64,000 nt of DNA, from positions 1-64,000 of the forward strand of contig CANEVH010000003.1 in assembly GCA_947442105.1 (NCBI GenBank), in the 5' to 3' direction. Both the position numbers and the translations under genes were made by a program. Below the pieces are notes generated by a model. That model saw nothing but the letters and a program-made list of their open reading frames with translations, had not been told where the DNA came from and did no database searches. Positions 1-7,682 of the stretch are shown here, piece after piece. Source of the DNA: Comamonadaceae bacterium. GTDB taxonomy: Bacteria > Pseudomonadota > Gammaproteobacteria > Burkholderiales > Burkholderiaceae_C. Every line of letters begins with the position of its first letter. The stretch's first letter is position 1.

Positions 1-140
1 GCTCAAACCGATGAAATCAGCCTCGAAAAGCGTCGGGAGTTCACGATATGAAAGGGTTGCGTGGAAATCAAATGTCCCGAGCAAGGCGCCACACTTTTGC
101 GTGGGGTATTTCAGCAGCCTGCTAAGCCTCAGGCGCCCAC

Positions 141-872
141 TCAAAAACATTCCTTGTAGTTCCGCTCCCCACACTCCTGCGCCATCTTTTGCGCGTCAGC
201 GATTTGTTGTGGGGTCATGCTGCGCGCGGCCAGGTCACGATTCTTCGCGGCGTTGTCAGTGCCATAGATTGAAAACAGCGCATACGCCTTGGCATAGTCC
301 TGGATTACGCCACGGCCCATGGCGTACATGACACCTAAATTGGACCGCGCCACTGCAAGCTCTAACGCCAGGCGGTACCACTTCACAGCCTCGGCGTCGT
401 CCTGCATTACGCCTTCGCCGGTCTGGTACATGAAGCCTAAGTTGAACTTCGCCTGTCCAGATCCTTGCGCAGCAGCAAGTCGGTACCACTTGAGTGCTTC
501 GGCATAACTTTGAGTGACACCGGTGCCCAGAAAGTAGCTTGTCCCAAGAAACGTTTGCGCCCAAGCCTCTCCAGCAAAGGCCAGGGGGCGGGTGATTTCC
601 AACTCAGCCGCGTAGTCGCTCCGAGTATGAGCGCGCTCCGCATGAACCACAGGTGGAATCAGCATACCCCGAACTCCCCACGAGTCACGAGGGTGTCGAA
701 CACGCAATGGCTCCAGCACCCACAGTTCGCCGTTTAGCGCTGGCGGGCTGACGGCCATTTCGGTCGCAAGGTCGCCACGCGCGCGCGGGGCGTCTACATC
801 GCCTACCGCGTCGGCCCACACCGGAAAAACCAGAAGCAGGTTTAGAAGTAACAGCGCTAGCCTTTTAACCAT
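141..872 (-). CDS. Exported Sel1-like repeat protein
   Basis: About 243 aa. The chosen ATG gives a clean signal peptide (MVKRLALLLLNLLLVFPVWA, then DA) directed to the periplasm; an upstream in-frame ATG at 905 would add 11 residues that spoil the N-terminus. The C-terminal half holds about three Sel1/TPR-like units, visible as A..LG..Y..G.GV.Q....A.KWYR.AA, starting near residues 119, 155 and 190. Such repeats serve as protein-protein scaffolds. The first 110 residues match nothing I recognise. The protein lies immediately downstream of an XRE regulator on the same strand but 80 nt away, so a functional link is not shown. The specific role is unknown. Confidence 0.75.
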   Translation of the reverse strand: MVKRLALLLLNLLLVFPVWADAVGDVDAPRARGDLATEMAVSPPALNGELWVLEPLRVRHPRDSWGVRGMLIPPVVHAERAHTRSDYAAELEITRPLAFAGEAWAQTFLGTSYFLGTGVTQSYAEALKWYRLAAAQGSGQAKFNLGFMYQTGEGVMQDDAEAVKWYRLALELAVARSNLGVMYAMGRGVIQDYAKAYALFSIYGTDNAAKNRDLAARSMTPQQIADAQKMAQECGERNYKECF

Positions 873-954
873 GGTCGACTGCCTTTGAAACCGTTGCATC
901 TGCAAGCGACCGCGCGGTGTTGAAGGTGGCCAACCGGTAGGTAGTCAACACCGC

Positions 955-1236
955 TCAAGCCGCGTCCGATACCCGCAGTTCGATGTGCAAGCCGGCAGCG
1001 GCGGCCATGTTGACCAAGGCGTCCAGGCCAAACAGGTTGATCTTGCCGCGCACCAGGTCCGAGACACGAGGCTGGCTTACACCGAACAACTGGGCCGCTT
1101 CAGCCTGGCTTAGCTCTGCGCGGACAAGGTGGGCCTTAAGCGCCATCATCAAGCCCGAGCGCAGCTTCATGTTCTGTGCGTCCGCAGGCGAGTCCTCTAT
1201 GGCATCCCACACGCTGGATGATTGTTGATTGACCAA
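955..1236 (-). CDS. XRE-family HTH protein, HigA2-like antitoxin type
   Basis: About 93 aa. The best start is a TTG at 1236 preceded by GAAGGAG eight nucleotides upstream; a longer reading to 1296 has no such site. The body shows a helix-turn-helix of the phage-associated XRE type (LSQAEAAQLFGVSQPRVSDL, then RGKINLFGLDALVNMA). This is the typical architecture of antitoxins encoded with HigB/RelE-like toxins. No toxin-sized gene flanks it: upstream is the 2-oxoacid:ferredoxin oxidoreductase, downstream the Sel1 protein. It may be an orphan antitoxin or a stand-alone regulator. Confidence 0.8.
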   Translation of the reverse strand: MVNQQSSSVWDAIEDSPADAQNMKLRSGLMMALKAHLVRAELSQAEAAQLFGVSQPRVSDLVRGKINLFGLDALVNMAAAAGLHIELRVSDAA

Positions 1237-1302
1237 GTGACTTGCTCCTTCAGTCGTGCAAAGCGTCGGTATAGCGTGCTCGTGCATTCTGCACAAGCGC
1301 CC

Positions 1303-4300
1303 CTACAAACTCCCCCCCAAGCCCTCCCACTGCGCCCGCACCGCCGCAACATGGCGGGCCTTGACATGACCAAAGCCGCGAATCTGCTCGGGCAGTTTGG
1401 CAAAGGCCAGGACGTCGGCGGTGTTGGTGGGGCCGAGCTTGTCCAAATAGGACGTTAGTGTGCTTTGGTAGCTGGCAATCAGCGCGCGCTCTTGGCGGCG
1501 TTCTTCGGTGCGACCGAAGGGGTCTAGCGCCGTGCCGCGCAGCACTTTGAGCGGCGCCAGCAGCTTGAAGCCCCAGGCCATCAGCGGGCCAAACTTTTGC
1601 TTTTGCAGTTCGCCTTTGTCGTTCTTTTTGGCCAGCAGGGGCGGTGCCAGGTGGTAGTGCACTTGGAAGTCGCCTTCAAACATGGCGCCTATTTTTTTGC
1701 CAAAGGCCGGGTCGCTGTGCAGGCGGGCGACTTCGTATTCGTCTTTGTAGGCCATGAGCTTGAACAGGTAGCGCGCCACGGCAAAACTCAGGGGCAGGGC
1801 TTGCGCTTCGGCGCCCTGCGGCGCGTGGCCTGAAGCCGCAGCTTGGGAGCTTTGTTCGGCTTGGCGCACACGCGCTACAAAGTCGGTGTAGCGGCGGGCG
1901 TAGGCGGCGTTTTGGTAAGCGGTCAAAAACGTGGCGCGCTGCTGCACAAAGGCGTCCAGCGATGCGGCGCGCTCTTGCGCTGCGCGCACAAACTGCACGG
2001 TTTGGCCAGGTTGCAAGGCACGCGCCACGGCGCTGGGGTCGTGCGCGGCGCGGCGGCCCCATTGGAAGGCGGCGTGGTTTTTCTCCACGGCTACGGCGTT
2101 GAGTTCCATGGCGCGCAAAAGGGAAGCTTGGGCCAGCGGAATCCAGCCCTTTTGCCAGGCAAAGCCCAGCATCACCGGGTTGGTGAAGATGCTGTCGCCC
2201 AGCAACTGGCTGGCGATGCCCTCAGCGTCCACGCAGCCCAGGGCGCCGGGGTCTTGCAAGGTGTCGGCGATTTGCGCAATGCAGGCCTCGCCGGGGTTGG
2301 CCCAGTTGGCGTTTTTCACAAAGGCGGCGGTGGGTGCGCTGTGGCTGTTCATGACCACGTGGCTGCGCCCGGCGCGCAGGCGCAGCGAGGTTTCTTTGCC
2401 TGCGGTGACGATGGGGTCGCAGCCAATCACCAGGTCAGCGCAGGCCATGCCCACGCGCGTGGTGCGGATGGCGTCTTGCGTCTGGCCAATCAGCACGTGG
2501 CTCCAGGTGGCGCCGCCTTTTTGCGCCAGTCCCCCGGCGTCTTGGGTGACGATGCCCTTGCCTTCCATGTGCGCGGCCACACCCAAAAGCTGGCCGATGG
2601 TGATGACGCCGGTGCCGCCCACGCCAGCCACCACCAGGCCCCACACGCCGTCATGCGCGCTGGCCAGGTCGGGGATCTGCGGCTCGGGAATATCGTCGTG
2701 TTGGCCCGGAACTGCCAGCGCGGGCGCCTTTTTCTTGCGCAGGCTGCCGCCTTCGACCGTCACAAAGCTGGGGCAAAAGCCTTTGACGCACGAGACGTCC
2801 TTGTTGCAAGTGCTTTGGTTGATCTGGCGCTTGCGGCCAAAGTCGGTTTCCAGCGGCTCTACGCTGATGCAGTTGCTTTGCACGCCGCAGTCGCCACAGC
2901 CTTCGCACACCAGCTCGTTAATCACTACGCGCACGGCCGGGTCCACCAGCGTGCCGCGCTTGCGGCGGCGGCGTTTTTCGGTGGCGCAGGTTTGGTCGTA
3001 GATGATGACGGTCGTGCCTTTGATTTCCCGAAACTCGCGCTGGATGCGGTCCAGCTCGTCGCGGTGCTCCACATGCACGCCGTCAGGCAACCCTCTGGCG
3101 CTGGCGTATTTCTCGGGCTCGTCGGTGACGACTACGATGCGCTGCGCGCCTTCGGCCCGCATGCTTTGCGCAATTTGCACCACGCTGTGGCCCTCCGGCC
3201 GCTCGCCGATCTGCTGGCCGCCGGTCATGGCCACGGCGTCGTTGTACAAAATTTTGTAGGTAATGTTCACGCCCGCCGCAATCGACTGGCGCACCGCCAG
3301 CAGGCCGCTATGAAAATAAGTGCCGTCGCCCAAGTTCGCAAAGATGTGCTGGTCGTGGGCAAAGGGCTGCTGGCCCACCCAGGGCACGCCCTCGCCGCCC
3401 ATTTGGGTAAAGCCGGTGGTGGCGCGGTCCATCCAGATGGTCATGAAATGGCAGCCAATGCCGGCCATGGCGCGCGAACCCTCGGGCACTTTGGTGCTGG
3501 TGTTGTGCGGGCAGCCCGAGCAAAACCAGGGCTGGCGCTGGGCCTCTGGCGCGCCAAGTTGCAGGGTGTGCATGGCGCGCTCTTTGGCGTCCAGAATGGC
3601 AATGTGCGCGTCCATACGCGCGGCCACATCGGCGTCCACACCGAGCTTTTTCAGGCGCTGGGCGATGGCGCGGGCAATCAGCGCGGGCGACAAATCGGCA
3701 TTGGCGCGCAGCAAGGTGTTGGCGCCGGGGTTGGGCATGGACCACTCACCTCCTCCTCCGTAGGGGCTGTCGCTGTCCACCTCGTTGAACTTGCCCAGCA
3801 CGCGCGGGCGCACATCGGCGCGCCAGTGGTACAGCTCTTCTTTGAGCTGGTATTCAATAACCTGGCGTTTCTCTTCCACCACCAAAATCTCTTGCAGCCC
3901 GGTGGCAAATTCGCGCGTGAGCTGGGCTTCCAGAGGCCACACCACCGCCACCTTGTGCAGGCGAATGCCCACGCGCTGGCAGGTGGCGTCGTCCAGGCCC
4001 AGGTCGATCAGCGCCTGGCGCGTGTCGTTAAAGGCCTTGCCGCTGGCCATCAGGCCAAAACGGTCCTGCGGGCCTTGGATCACGTTGTAGTTGAGCCGGT
4101 TGGCGCGGATGTAGGCCAGCGCGGCGTACCACTTGGTGTCAAACAAGCGGGCTTCTTGGTCCAGCGCGGCGTCGGGCCAGCGGATGTGCACGCCGCCTGG
4201 CGGCATGGCAAAGTCGGTGGGCAAGACGATGCGCACGCGCTGCGGGTCCACGTCCACCGCCGCGCTGGACTCGACAATTTCCTGGATGGTTTTCATGCCC

Positions 4301-4836
4301 GCCCAGACTCCGGCGTAACGGCTCATGGCGATGCCGTGCAGGCCCAGGTCCAGCACATCTTGCACGCTGGCCGGAAAGAACAGCGGCGTGCCGCAGGCCT
4401 TGAAGATGTGGTCGCTCTGGTGCGCAGCGGTGGAGCTTTTGGCCACATGGTCGTCCCCGGCCACGGCCAGCACGCCGCCCCAGGGCGTGGTGCCCGCCAT
4501 ATTGGCGTGCTTGAAAACGTCCGAGCAGCGGTCCACGCCCGGGCCCTTGCCGTACCAGATGCCAAACACGCCGTCGTATTTGTTCACCCCCGGCGGCGCA
4601 AAGCCCAGCTGCTGCGTGCCCCACAAGGCGGTGGCGGCCAGCTCTTCGTTCACGCCGGGCTGGAACACCACGTGGTGTTCTTGCAAATGCGCCTTCGCCT
4701 TTTGCAGCGCCTGGTCGTAATTGCCCAGGGGCGAACCCCGGTAGCCGCTGATAAAGCCGGCCGTGTTTTTGCCCGCCGCCAAGTCGCGCACGCGCTGCAA
4801 CATGGGCAGGCGCACCAGGGCTTGCACGCCGCTCAT
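1303..4836 (-). CDS. Indolepyruvate:ferredoxin oxidoreductase-family protein, one-piece IorA-IorB type
   Basis: 1177 aa from the first in-frame ATG. Order of domains: TPP-dependent 2-oxoacid:ferredoxin oxidoreductase alpha-type N-terminal half, a TPP-binding segment near residue 500, a ferredoxin-like segment with cysteine clusters (CEGCGDCGVQSNC, then CNKDVSCVKGFCP), a gamma-type domain (GVGGTGVITIGQLLG) and a DUF6537-type C-terminal region. The family oxidatively decarboxylates aryl or branched 2-oxoacids to acyl-CoA with reduction of ferredoxin. The ATG at 4836 has no Shine-Dalgarno and the conserved segment LSLDDKYTQTTGTAF lies in frame just before it. A better start (ATG 4936, AGGAG upstream) is out of frame by one nucleotide because of a tandem heptamer at 4887-4907. 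As written, the protein lacks its usual N-terminal leader of about 30 residues. Confidence 0.85.
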   Translation of the reverse strand: MSGVQALVRLPMLQRVRDLAAGKNTAGFISGYRGSPLGNYDQALQKAKAHLQEHHVVFQPGVNEELAATALWGTQQLGFAPPGVNKYDGVFGIWYGKGPGVDRCSDVFKHANMAGTTPWGGVLAVAGDDHVAKSSTAAHQSDHIFKACGTPLFFPASVQDVLDLGLHGIAMSRYAGVWAGMKTIQEIVESSAAVDVDPQRVRIVLPTDFAMPPGGVHIRWPDAALDQEARLFDTKWYAALAYIRANRLNYNVIQGPQDRFGLMASGKAFNDTRQALIDLGLDDATCQRVGIRLHKVAVVWPLEAQLTREFATGLQEILVVEEKRQVIEYQLKEELYHWRADVRPRVLGKFNEVDSDSPYGGGGEWSMPNPGANTLLRANADLSPALIARAIAQRLKKLGVDADVAARMDAHIAILDAKERAMHTLQLGAPEAQRQPWFCSGCPHNTSTKVPEGSRAMAGIGCHFMTIWMDRATTGFTQMGGEGVPWVGQQPFAHDQHIFANLGDGTYFHSGLLAVRQSIAAGVNITYKILYNDAVAMTGGQQIGERPEGHSVVQIAQSMRAEGAQRIVVVTDEPEKYASARGLPDGVHVEHRDELDRIQREFREIKGTTVIIYDQTCATEKRRRRKRGTLVDPAVRVVINELVCEGCGDCGVQSNCISVEPLETDFGRKRQINQSTCNKDVSCVKGFCPSFVTVEGGSLRKKKAPALAVPGQHDDIPEPQIPDLASAHDGVWGLVVAGVGGTGVITIGQLLGVAAHMEGKGIVTQDAGGLAQKGGATWSHVLIGQTQDAIRTTRVGMACADLVIGCDPIVTAGKETSLRLRAGRSHVVMNSHSAPTAAFVKNANWANPGEACIAQIADTLQDPGALGCVDAEGIASQLLGDSIFTNPVMLGFAWQKGWIPLAQASLLRAMELNAVAVEKNHAAFQWGRRAAHDPSAVARALQPGQTVQFVRAAQERAASLDAFVQQRATFLTAYQNAAYARRYTDFVARVRQAEQSSQAAASGHAPQGAEAQALPLSFAVARYLFKLMAYKDEYEVARLHSDPAFGKKIGAMFEGDFQVHYHLAPPLLAKKNDKGELQKQKFGPLMAWGFKLLAPLKVLRGTALDPFGRTEERRQERALIASYQSTLTSYLDKLGPTNTADVLAFAKLPEQIRGFGHVKARHVAAVRAQWEGLGGSL

Positions 4837-4886
4837 GAAGGCGGTGCCGGTGGTTTGCGTGTATTTGTCGTCCAGGCTGAGGGCGT

Positions 4887-4907
4887 GGGGCGCGGGGCGC
4901 GGGGCGC
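4887..4907. repeat. Three tandem copies of heptamer GGGGCGC at the 5' end of the ferredoxin oxidoreductase gene
   Basis: On the coding (minus) strand this reads as three GCGCCCC units between the ATG at 4936 and the conserved LSLDDKYTQTTGTAF segment. Seven is 1 modulo 3, so three copies put the ATG out of frame with the 1177-aa body, whereas two copies (or five) would put it in frame and give a leader of about 15 codons before the LDDKYTQ segment. Confidence 0.9.
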
Positions 4908-4933
4908 AGCTGGGCGGGGGTGACGGGGGCGTT

Positions 4934-4951
4934 CATGGTGAGAAGTCTCCT
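4934..4951 (-). promoter_or_regulatory. Ribosome binding site and ATG of the original ferredoxin oxidoreductase start
   Basis: Reading the minus strand, AGGAG is followed after about ten nucleotides by ATG at 4936 and the peptide MNAPVTPAQLRPAP. The initiation site is far better than anything near the ATG at 4836, which suggests that it is the ancestral start, now separated from the body by the heptamer frameshift. Confidence 0.65.
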
Positions 4952-5042
4952 GAATGGGGGTGAGCCGCCTTGTGGGCACCGGTCAGCGTGGCCCAACGTG
5001 GCCGCTTGCGGGCTGCGGGGGTGCACCTGCGGCGCAGTGTAG

Positions 5043-6257
5043 TCAAGCCGCGTCCCGCACAGCCGCTGCGGCTTCGGGGTACAGATTGGGAAACAAGAGG
5101 TGCAAGCTGTCCAGCGGAAATCCAATGCGCACCGCGCCCTTGGGGGTGTCGCTTTGCAGCAATCCGTCCTCCAGGAGTTTGGACAAAACTTTGCGACCCG
5201 TGCGTTCTGCCAGACCCGTCATTTGCACAAACTCGCCACGCGCCACCGGGCCCACGGCCAGCACATGGTGCAGCGCCACAATAGCCTCGGGGCGGTAAAG
5301 CGCCGCATCACCCATCTGGCTGCGCACCAGCACCAAACCCGCCAGCCGGTCTTTGAGCGAATCCAGGTCCAGCGCCTGCGCCATGAAGCGGACCTGGTCG
5401 TGGCAAACATCGATGAAAAACTCGCACCAGGCGCGCAGCATTTTTTCGCTCAGGTTGCCACGGCCATCCAAGTCGCCGTGGCGCGGCATATCGGCTTCTG
5501 ACAGGCGGGCGTAGTAAGCATCCCGCTGGCGGGCCAGGCCCCGGTTGACCGACCACAGCCCGCCGCTTAAACGGTGCAGCACGGCGTGCAACTGCAGGCG
5601 GGCGGCGCGGCCATTGCCGTCCAAAAACGGATGCACCCACACCAGGCGGTGGTGGGCGCACGCAGCCACCACCAACAAGCGGTCCAGGCCCCAGTCTTGC
5701 GCGTACACCGCGTCGGCACGCGCCAAAAACTGTGGCACCGAGGCCCACGTGGGCGCTTGGTGCCGGGCCACGGTGACGTCTTCGCTGCGCAGCACGCCGG
5801 GCTCCACGCCACGGCCTTCGTCGCTCAGGCAGTCCGCCTCGGACAGTTGGGCGTACAAGCTTTGGTGCGCCAGCACCAGCGTGCGGCTGTGCAGCGCCTG
5901 CGCCTCGGTGGGGGCCGTCGCCTCCAGCGCCAGCTCTGCCTGGATGTGCGCCAAGGCCAAGCGCTGGCGTTTTGCCACCGCAGGCTGGTCAGAAAAATTC
6001 GCCTTCAAGGCGCGTTCAATGTTCAGGGGGTGGGTGCTTTGGCCCTCTATGCGATTGGAGTAATACGAGTTCATGGACCGCACCAGCGCCCGAATCTCGC
6101 CGCGTGTGGCCGCGTTGGTCGCCCCTTGCAGCCGCAGCGCAGCCTCCATAACAGGGCGCGCCCGCAGCGCCAGCGCGTCCAGGCCCAGGCCAGGCAGCAG
6201 GGGTTCAAACTGGTGCGGCTGGTCGTAGGCCTGAACAGTGGCGGGTGGAATGGACAT
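5043..6257 (-). CDS. Fic-family protein with N-terminal inhibitory helix (class II) and C-terminal wHTH
   Basis: 404 aa. The Fic core motif HPFLDGNGRAAR is at residues 209-220, so the catalytic His and the phosphate-binding loop are intact; Fic proteins usually transfer AMP from ATP to a hydroxyl of a target protein. Upstream, S67-N-R-I-E71-G72 fits the (S/T)xxxE(G/N) inhibitory motif, placing it among self-inhibited class II Fic proteins. The last ~80 residues look like a winged helix (FVQMTGLAERTGRKVLSKLL), suggesting DNA binding and possible autoregulation. The gene stands alone, with a sigma70-like promoter containing an inverted repeat upstream. The target is unknown. Confidence 0.88.
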   Translation of the reverse strand: MSIPPATVQAYDQPHQFEPLLPGLGLDALALRARPVMEAALRLQGATNAATRGEIRALVRSMNSYYSNRIEGQSTHPLNIERALKANFSDQPAVAKRQRLALAHIQAELALEATAPTEAQALHSRTLVLAHQSLYAQLSEADCLSDEGRGVEPGVLRSEDVTVARHQAPTWASVPQFLARADAVYAQDWGLDRLLVVAACAHHRLVWVHPFLDGNGRAARLQLHAVLHRLSGGLWSVNRGLARQRDAYYARLSEADMPRHGDLDGRGNLSEKMLRAWCEFFIDVCHDQVRFMAQALDLDSLKDRLAGLVLVRSQMGDAALYRPEAIVALHHVLAVGPVARGEFVQMTGLAERTGRKVLSKLLEDGLLQSDTPKGAVRIGFPLDSLHLLFPNLYPEAAAAVRDAA

Positions 6258-6283
6258 GGAGTTGCCGGTATTTATTCCGCTTT

Positions 6284-6311
6284 ATCTTAGGTTAAATACG
6301 TTTAAAGTCAA
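6284..6311 (-). promoter_or_regulatory. Putative promoter and operator of the fic gene
   Basis: Minus strand: TTGACT (6311-6306), 16-nt spacer, TAAGAT (6289-6284), about 27 nt before the ATG. The spacer contains the inverted repeat TTAAA-N4-TTTAA (6292-6305). A palindrome between -35 and -10 is the classic place for an autorepressor, and the Fic protein carries a wHTH. Promoter and operator function are inference. Confidence 0.45.
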
Positions 6312-6401
6312 TGACTTATAGTTCTAATCTCTGTGACAAAAAGAAACTTTTTGCCGATATTTTTCCGCTAATTTTGCGCTTCGCGCCGCCACCGCAAGCA
6401 A

Positions 6402-7682
6402 TCAAAAAAAGGTGTGTATCGCGCCGGAGACCGCGCCATCGTCTTCTATCAGCGGCATCCAGCGCCATTTGTCAAAAGTGGTGCAGGGGTGGGACAGGCC
6501 CAGGGCCACGCGGTCGCCTACGGCGGGGACGCGGCCGGCGGGGTCAAAGTGCAAATAGGCGTGCTGGTCGTTCAGGGCGGTGATGTGCCAGTCGGGTGGC
6601 GGGCTTTGCGCGTCTTGCAGGCGGCGCACTTGCGGCGGGGCGTGCCACTGCACGGTGGGCAGCGCCAGGTCATAAGAGATGTCGCGCTTGCCGCAGCTCA
6701 GCAGCGCCAAGCCCGGCTCGGGCACCGATTGCACCAGCGCCCACACTTCCAGCGCAGGCAGCAGCGAATCCGCCAGGCCCTCGCGCTGCTCCACCAGGCG
6801 CAGGTAATTGCGGTAGTGCGTGTGGTCGTGCGCCAGGTAGCAGCCCGAGCGCAACACGCCACACACCGGCTGGGACAGGCATTGGGCCTGCAATAGCGGC
6901 AGCACCAGGTCAAACACCGCAGAGCCACCCGCCGACAGCAATATGTCGCCCGGCGCAAACCAGCCGTTCGCATCGCAAGCGCGCGCCACCTCGAGCACGC
7001 GGCGCACCAGGTCGCTGACCTGCACCGGGTCCAGCGCGGGGTCGCACACGGCGGCGGGGCCCTCATAACACTCCACGCCACCCAGGCGCACAACGGGCGA
7101 AGCGGCCAGCGCCTGGGCAAGCTCTAGCGCCTCTTCTAGGCTGCGGCAGCCGGTGCGCTGGCCGGCGATGCCCATTTCCAGCAACACGTCAAAGGGCTCG
7201 CACTGGTCTTGTGCCGCCGCCCAGTGCTCAATCAGGCGCAACTGCGCCAGCGAATCGACCAAAAACCAAACGCGCAAATCCGGCGTTTGGCGAAGCAGGT
7301 GCTGCAGCCCGGCCAAATCCGCCGCGCCCAGAACCTGGTTGGCAATGAGGGCGCGCCGCACGCCCGCCGCTATGCCCACGCTGAGCTGAAACACCGTGGC
7401 AAACGTCAGCCCCCAGGCACCAGCGGCGAGCTGCAGCGCAAACAGCTCGGGCGACATGGTGGTTTTGCCGTGCGGCGCAAACTGCACGCCCTTGCGATGC
7501 ACAAAGTCTTGCATCCAGCGCAGGTTGTGCATGAGCGCGCTGCGGCGTAGCACGGCGATTGGATAGGCCAGGTCGTCGTTCAGCAGGTGCCAGCCGCGCT
7601 GGGCGATGTCGGCCAAGTCGCCGGGGGCGGCGGACAGGGGGAAGCTTTTGGGGTGGGGGTCTATTTGGGCCATAGCACCCAC
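6402..7682 (-). CDS. PLP-dependent amino-acid deaminase / D-threonine aldolase-like (alanine racemase fold)
   Basis: 426 aa. N-terminal alanine-racemase-type TIM barrel with the Schiff-base lysine in APHGKTT (K73), and a C-terminal D-serine dehydratase-like domain with the metal-binding pair H398/C400 in SHPCTTFDKW. Members of this family deaminate D-serine or split D-threonine; the substrate here cannot be told from sequence. It overlaps the end of mltA by 22 nt (13 nt if the ATG at 7673, MAQIDPHPK, is used), so the two are probably co-transcribed. Confidence 0.85.
   Translation of the reverse strand: MGAMAQIDPHPKSFPLSAAPGDLADIAQRGWHLLNDDLAYPIAVLRRSALMHNLRWMQDFVHRKGVQFAPHGKTTMSPELFALQLAAGAWGLTFATVFQLSVGIAAGVRRALIANQVLGAADLAGLQHLLRQTPDLRVWFLVDSLAQLRLIEHWAAAQDQCEPFDVLLEMGIAGQRTGCRSLEEALELAQALAASPVVRLGGVECYEGPAAVCDPALDPVQVSDLVRRVLEVARACDANGWFAPGDILLSAGGSAVFDLVLPLLQAQCLSQPVCGVLRSGCYLAHDHTHYRNYLRLVEQREGLADSLLPALEVWALVQSVPEPGLALLSCGKRDISYDLALPTVQWHAPPQVRRLQDAQSPPPDWHITALNDQHAYLHFDPAGRVPAVGDRVALGLSHPCTTFDKWRWMPLIEDDGAVSGAIHTFF

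Noticed and set aside
1..140. Left edge of the window, plus-strand frame 11-331
   Set aside because: Opposite the Sel1 gene, without start signal or recognisable content.
1843..4923. 1026-codon open frame on the plus strand opposite the ferredoxin oxidoreductase gene
   Set aside because: It is the antisense shadow of a high-GC gene; composition is extremely Gly/Ala/His-rich with no domain, whereas the minus-strand product is a recognisable enzyme.
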